In this document: positions 12,746 to 21,300 of the stretch, piece by piece
How the letters are laid out: every line of letters starts with the position of its first letter
Position numbering within the stretch: the first letter of the stretch is position 1
NCBI GenBank assembly: GCA_965249765.1
Contig: CBDFMR010000005.1
Location: 186,001-250,000, forward strand
Source: CBDFMR01 sp965249765
Lineage (GTDB): Bacteria; Bacteroidota; Bacteroidia; Chitinophagales; Saprospiraceae
Direction: 5' to 3'
Length of the DNA stretch: 64,000 nucleotides
Translations under genes and position numbers: made by a program
The notes under the pieces: model-generated
Told to the model about the DNA's origin: nothing
Seen by the model: the letters and a program-made list of their open reading frames with translations, nothing else
The model's database searches: none

Positions 12746-12884
12746 TTTCTTTCGAACTCACTATTGAAGTAAGATCTATGTCTATGTTAATGAAGTCTGT
12801 CCTTGAAACTCTTTTCGCTTGCGTTTCTTACCTACTATAACCAATTTGTCAAAAAATACCCTTTCTTCTATTAAAAAAGGAACG

Positions 12885-12916
12885 CAAAGATAGCCACTTA
12901 GAACTTAAATATCCAA
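12885..12916 (-). promoter_or_regulatory. candidate rRNA operon promoter
   Basis: On the minus strand TATCTTTG (12885-12892) matches the Bacteroidota -7 box TAnnTTTG, and TTG lies 21 bp upstream (12914-12916), the expected -33 position. It is about 140 bp upstream of the 16S 5' end. Confidence 0.55.
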
Positions 12917-13020
12917 GTACTTTTAGAGATAATTTTTAAAAAAAATATTCAGCCTGAAAAAGTAGCCTGAAAGTCAATAAATACGGATATTTGAGCCGAT
13001 CACAACGACTACTTATTTTT

Positions 13021-14091
13021 ATGAAAAAGCATAATTTCTTCGCTGGTCCTGCCATATTACCGGAATCCGTCTTAGAAAAGGCCAGCAAAGCAGCATTAAG
13101 AGTGGACGAATTGGGACTCTCAATTCTTGAAATTTCCCACAGAAGTGACTTCTTTGTAAAGGTGATGGAAGACGCCGAATCTCTGGTCAGAGAACTCCTT
13201 GGTCTAAATGATGACCTAGCCGTATTATTCCTCACTGGTGGAGCAAGCAGTCAGTTTTTTATGACTCCGCTTAATTTATTGGCACCAAATGAATCTGCCG
13301 CTTACATTGATACAGGAACTTGGTCATCAAAGGCCATCAAGGAAGCAAGACACTTTGGTGACATTCAAATAACAGCTTCCTCTGAGGATAATGGGTATAA
13401 TTATATACCTAAAGATCTTGGATTGGTTAGAGATGATTACAGATATGTCCACCTGACAAGTAACAACACCATATATGGCACCCAGATTAAGGATTTTCCT
13501 AATATCAGCCATATTGTTTGTGATATGAGCAGCGATATTTTTTCAAGAATTATCGATGTTGAAAAATATGACTTAATCTACGCCGGAGCACAAAAGAACC
13601 TTGGACCTTCGGGTGTAACCATCGTAATAGTCAGAAAAGATATTCTGGGCAAAACAGGAAGGACCATTCCCACAATTCTGGATTATCAAACTCACATCAG
13701 TAAAAAATCGTCGTTCAATACTCCTCCTGTCTTTCCAATATATGTATCTATGCTGACCCTCGAGTGGATAAAAGCCAATGGTGGAGTCCGCAAAATGGAG
13801 ATTCGCAATGCCGCCAAGGCCCAGATGCTTTATGCTGAGATCGATCGCAATAGCTGCTTTAAAGGAGCAGTCGTGAAGGAAGACAGATCTGTAATGAACG
13901 TTTGTTTCCTTCCTGAAAACCCCGATATGACTCAACCATTTCTGGATATCTGTGCTGAATATGGTATAATGGGACTAAAAGGCCATCGATCCGTAGGAGG
14001 TTTCAGAGCATCGCTGTATAATGCCCTCCCGATAGAAAGTGTGTCAGTCCTAGTTGATGCTATGAAAGAACTTGAAAATAAGCATGCCTAA
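13021..14091 (+). CDS. serC: phosphoserine aminotransferase
   Basis: 356 residues from ATG 13021, the normal SerC length; an upstream TTG at 12991 in the same frame is less likely because the family begins KKHNFFAGPA. PLP enzyme of class V. Seen: HNFFAGPAILP at the start, LFLTGGASSQFF, the PLP-lysine motif YAGAQKNLGPSG, and the C-terminal GLKGHRSVGGFRASLYNA. It makes 3-phosphoserine from 3-phosphohydroxypyruvate in serine synthesis, and also serves pyridoxal biosynthesis in some bacteria. The next gene begins inside its last codons. Confidence 0.95.
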   Translation: MKKHNFFAGPAILPESVLEKASKAALRVDELGLSILEISHRSDFFVKVMEDAESLVRELLGLNDDLAVLFLTGGASSQFFMTPLNLLAPNESAAYIDTGTWSSKAIKEARHFGDIQITASSEDNGYNYIPKDLGLVRDDYRYVHLTSNNTIYGTQIKDFPNISHIVCDMSSDIFSRIIDVEKYDLIYAGAQKNLGPSGVTIVIVRKDILGKTGRTIPTILDYQTHISKKSSFNTPPVFPIYVSMLTLEWIKANGGVRKMEIRNAAKAQMLYAEIDRNSCFKGAVVKEDRSVMNVCFLPENPDMTQPFLDICAEYGIMGLKGHRSVGGFRASLYNALPIESVSVLVDAMKELENKHA

Positions 14092-14821
14092 GGTACTATC
14101 TGACACCTTTGACTACAATGGTATTAAAATTCCCTTAGAGGTTTATGCTGAAAGGCGCAGAAGCACTCATGTATCTATGGGTGCAGATGCAATACTCGTT
14201 AGATTACCTTCCTCCCTCTCAGATAATCGAATCAGAGCTGAGATATTAAAAGCCATAGAATGGTCTAAAAAGCACTTCTCCAAGAAACCTAGTCTAGTCA
14301 CAAAATATGAGTTAGTTGAATATCCGGAACATTTCACCCTGGACGTGATCGGAGGCAGGATTGATGTCCATCTTATGGCAACCAATAATAAGGCTTCAAG
14401 TGGTCGTATGGTTGATGGGAATATGAGACTATACATTTCACAATCATTAGTCGGAAGAGACAGAAATCGTACAATTCAGACGCTTATAAGCAGGGTACTG
14501 GCTCGAGACAAAATGTCTCTCTTTTCTTCCAGAGTAGATGCCATAAACGATAAATATTTTAATGAGAGGATTGGTAAAGTACGTCTTAAGAATAATAGGT
14601 CCAATTGGGGAAGCTGCTCAAGCAAACGGAATCTTAATTTCTCAACTAGAATCCTACTTGCTCCCGTAGATGTCATTGATTATGTCATCATCCATGAGCT
14701 ATCCCACCTTATAGAAATGAATCACTCTCATCGATTTTGGAAGATAGTAGCAACTGCTGACCCCACTTACAAAAAGAAGGAGAAGTGGTTAAAGAAGCAC
14801 GGACACCTGTGTGATTTTTAG
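14084..14821 (+). CDS. YgjP-like zinc metallopeptidase (DUF45)
   Basis: 246 residues from ATG 14084 (a TTG at 14072 is possible). The C-terminal half has RSNWGSCSS, HELSHLIEMNHSHRFW with the HExxH zinc site and the third histidine, and LKKHG at the end: the standard YgjP/SprT-like signature. Cytosolic; the substrates of this family are poorly known. The start overlaps serC by 8 bp. Transcription probably ends at the hairpin near 14881. Confidence 0.87.
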   Translation: MPKVLSDTFDYNGIKIPLEVYAERRRSTHVSMGADAILVRLPSSLSDNRIRAEILKAIEWSKKHFSKKPSLVTKYELVEYPEHFTLDVIGGRIDVHLMATNNKASSGRMVDGNMRLYISQSLVGRDRNRTIQTLISRVLARDKMSLFSSRVDAINDKYFNERIGKVRLKNNRSNWGSCSSKRNLNFSTRILLAPVDVIDYVIIHELSHLIEMNHSHRFWKIVATADPTYKKKEKWLKKHGHLCDF

Positions 14822-14875
14822 ATTTCTAAAATGTAGACCACAACGTCACACTCTGCATTCAATAATCTATGAAAG

Positions 14876-14906
14876 CAAAACCCCCAATCTTAAAGACTGG
14901 GGTCCT
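14876..14906. terminator. bidirectional hairpin terminator between convergent genes
   Basis: CCCCAATCTT/AAGACTGGGG (14882-14902) has a nine-pair stem with one mismatch. On the minus strand it is followed by TTTT, fitting the end of the rpsF-rpsR-rplI transcript; on the plus strand by CCTTTCC for the serC operon. Confidence 0.6.
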
Positions 14907-14942
14907 TTCCCTACAGTGAGATTTTTATCTAAGGAGTAGAGA

Positions 14943-15389
14943 TTACTCTGCTACTAACTCAAAGTCAATAGAGGTCTGCACATCCGGGTGTAGATTAAGT
15001 GCAGCTGAGTAGGTACCCATCTCTTTAATTTCTTCGCTAATTTCTATTTTACGACGATCTACCTCAAGATCACATTGCTCTTTGAGCGCATTCATGATCT
15101 GAATATTGGTGACACTACCGAATATCTTCCCAGAAGTACCCGTTTTGACGCCTATCTTCAAAGTTTTTCCTTCGAGGTCAGTTGCCATGGCTTTATAATC
15201 ATCGATCTTTGCCAATTCCGCTTCTTGTTCCTTTGATTTGATTTTATCAAGCTTCTCCTTGTTGGCAGGATTAGCAAGAATCGCAATACCTTTAGGAATC
15301 AGGAAATTTCTTCCGAACCCAGCTTTTACTTTTACGACATCATGCCGAAAGCCTAATTGCTCTACATCTTTTAATAGTATAATATCCAT
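14943..15389 (-). CDS. rplI: 50S ribosomal protein L9
   Basis: 148 residues with MDIILLKDVEQLG, VKVKAGFGRNFLIPKGIA (the L9 N-terminal RNA-binding domain), the long connecting helix, and a C-terminal domain with GKIFGSVT. Last gene of the S6-S18-L9 operon. Confidence 0.97.
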   Translation of the reverse strand: MDIILLKDVEQLGFRHDVVKVKAGFGRNFLIPKGIAILANPANKEKLDKIKSKEQEAELAKIDDYKAMATDLEGKTLKIGVKTGTSGKIFGSVTNIQIMNALKEQCDLEVDRRKIEISEEIKEMGTYSAALNLHPDVQTSIDFELVAE

Positions 15390-15395
15390 GACAGA

Positions 15396-15662
15396 TTATT
15401 TAAGTAAGTCAGTGACGTAAGGAAGCATCGCGAGGTGTCTTGCTCTTTTAACAGCTACAGCAACCTTCTTCTGATACTTTAATGAATTACCGGTAATTCT
15501 TCTTGGGAGAAGTTTCCCTTGTTCATTAATGAACTGTATTAAGAAGTCAGGATCCTTATAGTCTATATGTCTTATTCCAAATTTTCTAAACCTGCAATAC
15601 TTCTTTCTTGTCTTGCCGATGTTAGGATTACTTAGAAACTTTATTTCCTCTCTACTCGCCAT
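15396..15662 (-). CDS. rpsR: 30S ribosomal protein S18
   Basis: 88 residues; YKDPDFLIQFINEQGKLLPRRITG and the basic AVKRARHLAMLPYV tail are typical of S18. It binds S6 in the small subunit platform. Lies 20 bp after rpsF and 6 bp before rplI. Confidence 0.97.
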   Translation of the reverse strand: MASREEIKFLSNPNIGKTRKKYCRFRKFGIRHIDYKDPDFLIQFINEQGKLLPRRITGNSLKYQKKVAVAVKRARHLAMLPYVTDLLK

Positions 15663-15682
15663 TTTTCAATTTTTTTTGTGGA

Positions 15683-16525
15683 TTATTCTTCTTCACTTGA
15701 TGCTTCGGGTCTTCCTCCCAATAATTCATCTTGAAGAGTCTTCAATTCTTCCCAGTTTCCTGAGGCTGCCATGCCAGCTTGTCTTGGCCAAGTAGTAGGA
15801 TCATGCGGAGCAAAAGTAGAACTTGCACCATCTAAAATACCTCTCAGCGTATCAAAATTAGAATCTGCCAACTTGGAATATGTTGATACTCCTGCTTCCA
15901 CCAAGGCCTCGGATATCTTCGGACCTATACCCTCGATCTTCGTCAAATCATCATTGGCTTCCTTGGCAGGTGTCTCGGTCGTTTCTGCAACTACTGCTGG
16001 AGCTGGCGTTTCATTGGTGGTTTCTGCAACTGCTTCCTTTACAGGTGCCTCGATCGTTTCAGCAACTGCTGCTGGAGCTAGAGCTGGTGTTTCAGCTACT
16101 TCTTTCTTTGCAGATGGTTGGGTTTTCTTTTCACTTTCCAACCTAGCTTCAAAAGCTGCTTTTTCCTTCTTTTCCTCCTCCTTCTTTTGTGTACCAATAA
16201 GACCATTTCTCTTATCATCGTTGTACTTCACCCCATATCTATCTAGCTTGACTGTGAGAAACCTCATGATTCTCTCATCTCGTCTGAGTGCCAGTTCTAG
16301 TTTAGGGATGATAGCACCTTTGTCACCTTCAAATTCTATACAATAGTATACACCTGAAGATCTTTTGCGTATGGGGTAGGTAAGTTGCTTCAAGCCCATT
16401 GAATCCAAATGGACTATTTTTAGACCTTCGTCTTTTATAAGATCTTCGTAGGTCTTCGCTGTCATTTTCATTTCATCGCCAGACAGTACTGGATCGACGA
16501 TGAAAGTCACTTCGTAATTTCGCAT
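15683..16525 (-). CDS. rpsF: 30S ribosomal protein S6 with C-terminal helix-hairpin-helix extension
   Basis: 280 residues against about 95-130 for ordinary S6. Residues 1 to about 100 are the S6 fold (NYEVTFIVDP..., GVYYCIEFEG, RRDERIMRFLTVKLDRYG). A low-complexity Ala/Pro/Glu linker follows (about 120-190), then a domain with DLTKIEGIGPKISEALVEAGVSTYSKLAD (helix-hairpin-helix) and a PHDPTTWPRQAGMAASGNWEELKTLQDELLGG tail. The same tail is found on several ribosomal proteins such as L21 in Bacteroidota. It may bind RNA or another ribosomal part; that is inference. First gene of the S6-S18-L9 operon. Confidence 0.95.
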   Translation of the reverse strand: MRNYEVTFIVDPVLSGDEMKMTAKTYEDLIKDEGLKIVHLDSMGLKQLTYPIRKRSSGVYYCIEFEGDKGAIIPKLELALRRDERIMRFLTVKLDRYGVKYNDDKRNGLIGTQKKEEEKKEKAAFEARLESEKKTQPSAKKEVAETPALAPAAVAETIEAPVKEAVAETTNETPAPAVVAETTETPAKEANDDLTKIEGIGPKISEALVEAGVSTYSKLADSNFDTLRGILDGASSTFAPHDPTTWPRQAGMAASGNWEELKTLQDELLGGRPEASSEEE

Positions 16526-16563
16526 TAAGAGTGAGTTTTACTTTGTCAATTAAAAAAGGATCG

Positions 16564-16571
16564 CAAAGATA
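16564..16571 (-). promoter_or_regulatory. candidate -7 box for rpsF operon
   Basis: TATCTTTG on the minus strand 39 bp before the rpsF ATG, identical to the -7 box proposed for the rRNA operon and followed by the same GCG. TTTG is present further upstream at a spacing of 23 bp. Shared boxes fit growth-rate co-regulation. Confidence 0.5.
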
Positions 16572-16641
16572 TGATTTCGCATCAAATATCATAACAAATA
16601 TTTTTACGATTTTTGTAGATTGTTAACTCTAAAAAAAATAG

Positions 16642-17145
16642 ATGAAAGGTAAAAGTATGTTGATTTTTCTGCTGGGAATGTTCTTGATGTTTTCATGTAA
16701 GAATGATCCTAAAGGAGTACAAGTCTCACTTGAATCAGGTAAGAATGCAAGCATATTCGGTGATAAAATCGACGATTCGAATGTATTGTCTGTTGACGAG
16801 GTTATCGCCAAACTGCAGAATCAAGATTCACTTACTGTAAAAGTAGGAGGTACAGTAACTGGAGTTTGTCAGACAAAAGGATGCTGGGCCAATATTGTTA
16901 ATACCGGATCAGAGGGAGGTGAAGAGATGTTTGTCCAATTTAAAGACTATGGATTTTTCTTGCCTAAGGATTGTTCTGGTAAAGAGGTAGTGATGAGGGG
17001 AAAGGCTTACAGAGAAACGACCACTATAGATGAGCTCAAACATTACGCTGAGGACGAAGGACAGAGTGCCGAAGAGATTGCAAAAATTACAGAACCTGTT
17101 GTGGAATTGAAGTTTATGGCAGACGGAGTACTCTTGTATGAATAA
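16642..17145 (+). CDS. DUF4920-type lipoprotein
   Basis: 167 residues. N-terminal signal with lipobox LMFSC (Cys19) indicates a lipoprotein. The body has GTVTGVCQTKGCWANI and FFLPKDCSGKEVVMRGKA, characteristic of the DUF4920 domain (from memory of the family), an OB-like fold with conserved Cys residues that may bind a metal. It starts divergently from rpsF, with a 116-bp gap. Function is unknown. Confidence 0.8.
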   Translation: MKGKSMLIFLLGMFLMFSCKNDPKGVQVSLESGKNASIFGDKIDDSNVLSVDEVIAKLQNQDSLTVKVGGTVTGVCQTKGCWANIVNTGSEGGEEMFVQFKDYGFFLPKDCSGKEVVMRGKAYRETTTIDELKHYAEDEGQSAEEIAKITEPVVELKFMADGVLLYE

Positions 17146-17151
17146 AAAAAA

Positions 17152-17222
17152 GCTAGCGTCCCGGTCACTTAATATCTTATAGGGTATCTGAATTCATTAA
17201 AATAAGTGACCGTCGCGCTAGC
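17152..17222. terminator. long imperfect hairpin between convergent genes
   Basis: GCTAGCG (17152-17158) pairs with CGCTAGC (17216-17222), and GGTCACTTA with TAAGTGACC inside it, leaving a loop of about 30 bases. Probably a bidirectional terminator for the DUF4920 gene and the BioD-like gene. Confidence 0.45.
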
Positions 17223-17316
17223 CCATCATTATAGAACAACTTCCGCCTTTTAAGACGAAGGGCAAATACAGAGTCACATATTTCAAATGTTAAAATTTCG
17301 GATCTTCGTGATGAAC

Positions 17317-18411
17317 TTATATTTGTATTAGAAGTTTATCGAGGTCGACGTTTTGTTCGATGAGATCAATGGCCTTTTTTACTTTCCACGGGGTATTCCG
17401 ATTTATCTTCACTTCTATTCTACTGATCTTAATTACTGATCCATACGTATCAAGGTCAGTCCTGATCAAGGGTATTTTGTATTTCTCAATAAACGCCATA
17501 GAATTTTGATCTATAAATCCCTGGCCCGTTGCCACGATCCCAGAAAGAGGATTCTTGATCTGATGATTGACCTCCATTATTTTCTGGATTTTGAGAATGG
17601 CATCATTCATTGATCTGGCACCAACTACGAGCAGAAGATCTCTTGATTTTTTGAGAACTTTTAAATCAATCAACGATCCGCCCAAAATATCTGCCACCCT
17701 ATTAGATGATGATTCAGCATGATAGGTGATGGTGCCGCCGACAGCACTGCATATTGTAGATATAACGGGAAATGCAAGTGTCTGATCGTATGGAAGTAAG
17801 CCCAGAAGGTCATAGGATAGAGGCTCCAGCCATTTTCTTAGGTAAGATCCGACCATCTCTGTCTTATCAGGCTTCACCTTGTTTATAATAACACCAATAA
17901 TGGGAACATTCTCTTCCCTAAAAATAGATGTTGTCATGTTGAACATATCAATGCTACTACCGATACCCGCTTCCAATATCATCACGACACCAGCATTCAA
18001 TATCTTAGCGACCCTTGCATTAGATAGGTTAGCAACGCTACCCACACCTGGGTGCCCTGTCCCTTCATATATTACCAAGTCATTCTCTTCTGATAGTTTT
18101 TCTGCCGCAGCCAGGATTCTTTCTTCAAGATTGTATTGAGCTGGATTATCCAGAAACATCTTGGTAGCACCACGACCTATGATCACTGGGCTGTGTAGGT
18201 CGGGTTCTATATCAAAATGAATCAGGTCGGCAAACAGAATGGCGTCCTTATCGACCTTGAGATTACCGATGTCGACGAACTGCTGCCCTACTGGCTTGCA
18301 GTATCCTACTTGCAATCCTTTTTTCATAAAAGCAGAGACAAGACCTAGTGTTGAAGTCGTTTTACCAACATGCTGGTTCGTCGCGGCGACATATATGTTT
18401 TTGTATAGCAT
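17317..18411 (-). CDS. BioD-like P-loop protein with DRTGG domain (Pta N-terminal-like)
   Basis: 364 residues from ATG 18411 (a TTG nine bases earlier is weaker). N-terminal P-loop: AATNQHVGKTTSTLGL (Walker A), then GYCKPVGQQF and NDLVIYEGTGHPGVGS, as in dethiobiotin-synthetase-like AAA_26 domains. The C-terminal part (about 210-320) resembles the DRTGG domain; together they match the N-terminal regulatory half of long phosphotransacetylases, but no Pta catalytic domain follows. Stands alone between two non-coding stretches. The catalytic role is not established. Confidence 0.75.
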   Translation of the reverse strand: MLYKNIYVAATNQHVGKTTSTLGLVSAFMKKGLQVGYCKPVGQQFVDIGNLKVDKDAILFADLIHFDIEPDLHSPVIIGRGATKMFLDNPAQYNLEERILAAAEKLSEENDLVIYEGTGHPGVGSVANLSNARVAKILNAGVVMILEAGIGSSIDMFNMTTSIFREENVPIIGVIINKVKPDKTEMVGSYLRKWLEPLSYDLLGLLPYDQTLAFPVISTICSAVGGTITYHAESSSNRVADILGGSLIDLKVLKKSRDLLLVVGARSMNDAILKIQKIMEVNHQIKNPLSGIVATGQGFIDQNSMAFIEKYKIPLIRTDLDTYGSVIKISRIEVKINRNTPWKVKKAIDLIEQNVDLDKLLIQI

Positions 18412-18420
18412 GGAACCCAA

Positions 18421-18806
18421 TTATTGCATTAGGAATTAATGAAATCCTAACTCAAGGTATGGAAAGAGTAAATAATCAACGCATTGTCCATATGTTTTTG
18501 GAATAAAATGACCATTCATTTGAGTAAGTTTTCTTGCAAAATGGCAATGAACTTCTGTCATCTTAATTCCATTTTTATCAAATAACATGTTGTCAGTTGA
18601 TTTTATCACGTTCCTTGCATGATAGATTTATCTCGGTATGGTTTCTAATGCAATGCATTAATTGGGTGGAATATTAATATCAATTAAGTTAATTACGATC
18701 TTATTTTTGCAAAATCTTTGAAATGAACTTAATCATTTTTTAACCATACCATTTCGATAATGGTTGAAACAAGATTATGTGAATTACTGAATGCATTAAG
18801 ATTTTT
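18421..18806. other. A+T-rich intergenic region
   Basis: About 390 bp without a gene, between divergent genes. TATTTTTG at 18702-18709 (plus) matches the TAnnTTTG -7 box and lies about 110 bp before the GH113-like start. No other conserved element is seen. Confidence 0.5.
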
Positions 18807-18821
18807 TTGCAGATTGTCTGC

Positions 18822-19883
18822 ATGGCAAAAAATTTTAAACAGATGAAAGGAATAGCAACTATCATTCCCGTAGTAATTATAATTCTTTTCGCTGTCAAAG
18901 GTGATAAGAACGTCGACTATGTCAAGAAACTGGATGCAATAGTCGATGGCATCACCATGGTAGCACCTCCCAAACCATTCTCAGACAAGGCATTGGAAGA
19001 TTTCAAAGCATCGGAGGCTGATTGGGTGGCATTTGTACCCTATGGATTTACACAGGTAGGATCATCTGATGTCGTCTTTGACCTTGAATGGCAGTGGTGG
19101 GGCGAGCGATCTGAGGGCATCGAAGAAAGCATAAAAAGAGCTCATAATGCGGAATTAAAGGTCATGCTCAAACCACAAGTATACATGCATGGGTCTTGGG
19201 TCGGCAACATGGATTTTGAGGACGAAAGTGATTGGCTCAATTGGGAGAAAGGCTACCGACAATATATTATGAACTTTGCTCAAATAGCCGCTCACCAAGA
19301 TGTCGAGATGTTCTGTATTGGGACAGAATATGTCAAAGCGGTGAAGAAGAGAGAAAAATTCTGGAGAGATCTCATCAAGGAGGTCAGAAGTATATATTCT
19401 GGCCAGCTAGTCTACTCGTCCAACTGGGATGCCTACCAATATGTGCCATTTTGGGATGCACTAGACTATATAGGAATCAGTAGTTATTTTCCTTTGACCG
19501 ACCAAGTGACCCCAACAGTAGCAGAACTTAAAAAAGTCTGGAAACCAGTAGAAAAAAAGATTCGAAAATTTTCCAGGAGACAGGGTAAGCCAGTTCTTTT
19601 CACAGAATATGGCTATCTGACGGTAGATGGGTGTGCTTACCAGTCATGGGAGCTAGAGAAAAAAATCAACGATCTCAACACTAACCAAACTGCTCAGGCA
19701 AATGCCATTGATGCTTTGTTATCTACATTCTATGAAGCCGATTATTGGGCCGGAGGATTTCTATGGAAATGGTTTCCTGATGGTATGGGGCATGAAGGTT
19801 ATGTGGATAAAGATTATACTCCTCAGGGCAAAAAATCACTTGATGTATTGAGGAAGTGGTATGGATTAGGGAGTAGTGACTAA
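18822..19883 (+). CDS. glycoside hydrolase, GH113-like
   Basis: 353 residues from ATG 18822; ATG 18843 is an alternative. A single hydrophobic segment near the N-terminus (about residues 9-27) acts as a signal or anchor. The TIM-barrel body has FCIGTEY (acid/base Glu) and PVLFTEYGY (nucleophile Glu), plus PQVYMHGSW and YIGISSYFP, which match GH113-type mannanase-like proteins (GTA-like barrels). Probably acts outside the cytoplasm on a beta-mannan or related glycan; the substrate is a guess. It is followed by a 137-bp gap with two imperfect hairpins before panC. Confidence 0.75.
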   Translation: MAKNFKQMKGIATIIPVVIIILFAVKGDKNVDYVKKLDAIVDGITMVAPPKPFSDKALEDFKASEADWVAFVPYGFTQVGSSDVVFDLEWQWWGERSEGIEESIKRAHNAELKVMLKPQVYMHGSWVGNMDFEDESDWLNWEKGYRQYIMNFAQIAAHQDVEMFCIGTEYVKAVKKREKFWRDLIKEVRSIYSGQLVYSSNWDAYQYVPFWDALDYIGISSYFPLTDQVTPTVAELKKVWKPVEKKIRKFSRRQGKPVLFTEYGYLTVDGCAYQSWELEKKINDLNTNQTAQANAIDALLSTFYEADYWAGGFLWKWFPDGMGHEGYVDKDYTPQGKKSLDVLRKWYGLGSSD

Positions 19884-20020
19884 TGAGGTAATGAAAACTA
19901 TAGACTTGTTTTCGTCGAGAGGTTGAAAACCTTCGACTCAAAGAAAGGTGAACAAAAGGTCTCTTGACCTCTTTGAAGGAATGTGGTAATGAAAATTAAA
20001 GAATTGATAAGCAATAGAAA

Positions 20021-20875
20021 ATGAAAATTCTAAAGACAGTACGTGGACTAAGAAGACATCTAGATCAACTCAAGGAGGATGGAGCTTCAATAGGATTTGT
20101 TCCCACGATGGGTGCCCTACATCAAGGTCATATCTCCTTGGTAAAGAGAATGATCGAGGATAATGACGTGTCGGTCTGTAGCGTATTTGTAAACCCTACT
20201 CAGTTCAATGAGAAAAAGGACCTGGCTAGGTATCCTAGGACATTGAAAAAAGATGCTCGATTACTCCGAGAAGCTGGACTCGATTTTTTATTTGCTCCAA
20301 AAGTAAGTGAAGTCTATCCTAAGAATGTGGATACCAGTCTCAAGTTAGAATTAAGTGACCTATACAATGTAATGGAAGGAAAGTTTAGACCTGGGCATTT
20401 TGATGGTATGGCGCAAGTGGTTAATCGACTTCTTGACATTACTACACCGGATCGACTGTACATGGGTCAAAAGGATTTTCAACAATTTACGATTGTCAGG
20501 AGTATGATGAAGCAGCTTAGGCTGAAAACCAAACTCGTTGTCTGCCCCATAATAAGAGAGGAGGATGGCTTGGCTATGAGTTCTAGAAATGCGAGACTTA
20601 CTCCATCTTATAGAAAGAAAGCTACATGTCTTCATAAGACTCTACTATCTGCAAAAGAAAGATGTAAAGCAACTTCAATAAAAACCGTCGCAAAAAGCAG
20701 TCTTAAAATCATAGAAATGTGTGGATTGAAACCGGAGTACTTTGATATCGTAGATGGTAAAAGCCTTCAGTCTGTCAAAAAAATCACTGACAGCTCATTG
20801 ATCGTTGCATGTACTGCAGCTTGGGCAGGTAATGTCAGACTTATTGACAACATGGTGTTGAAAGGAAGACTCTGA
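20021..20875 (+). CDS. panC: pantothenate synthetase
   Basis: 284 residues, normal length. Contains PTMGALHQGHISL (HxGH nucleotide site), NPTQFNEKKDLARYPRT, EGKFRPGHFDGMAQVVNRL, YMGQKDFQQ and LAMSSRN. Condenses pantoate with beta-alanine using ATP. panD, which makes beta-alanine, follows 69 bp downstream with its own promoter-like box. Confidence 0.97.
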   Translation: MKILKTVRGLRRHLDQLKEDGASIGFVPTMGALHQGHISLVKRMIEDNDVSVCSVFVNPTQFNEKKDLARYPRTLKKDARLLREAGLDFLFAPKVSEVYPKNVDTSLKLELSDLYNVMEGKFRPGHFDGMAQVVNRLLDITTPDRLYMGQKDFQQFTIVRSMMKQLRLKTKLVVCPIIREEDGLAMSSRNARLTPSYRKKATCLHKTLLSAKERCKATSIKTVAKSSLKIIEMCGLKPEYFDIVDGKSLQSVKKITDSSLIVACTAAWAGNVRLIDNMVLKGRL

Positions 20876-20931
20876 TAAGTACTTGCCGTGAACTAATCCC
20901 CCTGATTTCGCATTATGTAATGCGTAAATAT

Positions 20932-20939
20932 TACTTTTG
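20932..20939 (+). promoter_or_regulatory. candidate -7 box directly before panD
   Basis: TACTTTTG matches TAnnTTTG and ends 5 bp before the panD ATG at 20945. If used, transcription would begin at or very near the start codon, giving a leaderless mRNA. The -33 side is not clear. Confidence 0.35.
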
Positions 20940-20944
20940 CGCCC

Positions 20945-21298
20945 ATGCTAATTCAGGTACATAAATCTAAGATTCACAGAGCTACTATCACAGAAGCCAA
21001 TCTCAACTATGTGGGTTCCATTACTATAGATGAAAACCTCATGGAAGCTGCCAACATATACGCAGGTGAGAGAGTACAGATTGTGAATAACAACAACGGT
21101 GAACGACTCGAAACCTATGTTATAGCCGGTGATCGTGGATCTGGTGTTGTATGCCTCAATGGAGCGGCTGCTAGAAAAGCAGAAGTAGGTGATGTCGTGA
21201 TCATCATTTCATATGCCTTAATGACACCGGAGGAATGCACAAATTATACCCCTGTTGCGATATTTCCAGATTCCAATAATCAGCTGAATCAAAGCTAA
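20945..21298 (+). CDS. panD: aspartate 1-decarboxylase
   Basis: 117 residues with the self-cleavage site Gly24-Ser25 (YVGSITID); Ser25 becomes the pyruvoyl group. KIHRATIT near the N-terminus and GDRGSGVVCLNGAAAR are typical. Supplies beta-alanine to panC. Three bases separate its stop from the TTG start of the next gene. Confidence 0.97.
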   Translation: MLIQVHKSKIHRATITEANLNYVGSITIDENLMEAANIYAGERVQIVNNNNGERLETYVIAGDRGSGVVCLNGAAARKAEVGDVVIIISYALMTPEECTNYTPVAIFPDSNNQLNQS

Positions 21299-21300
21299 CA

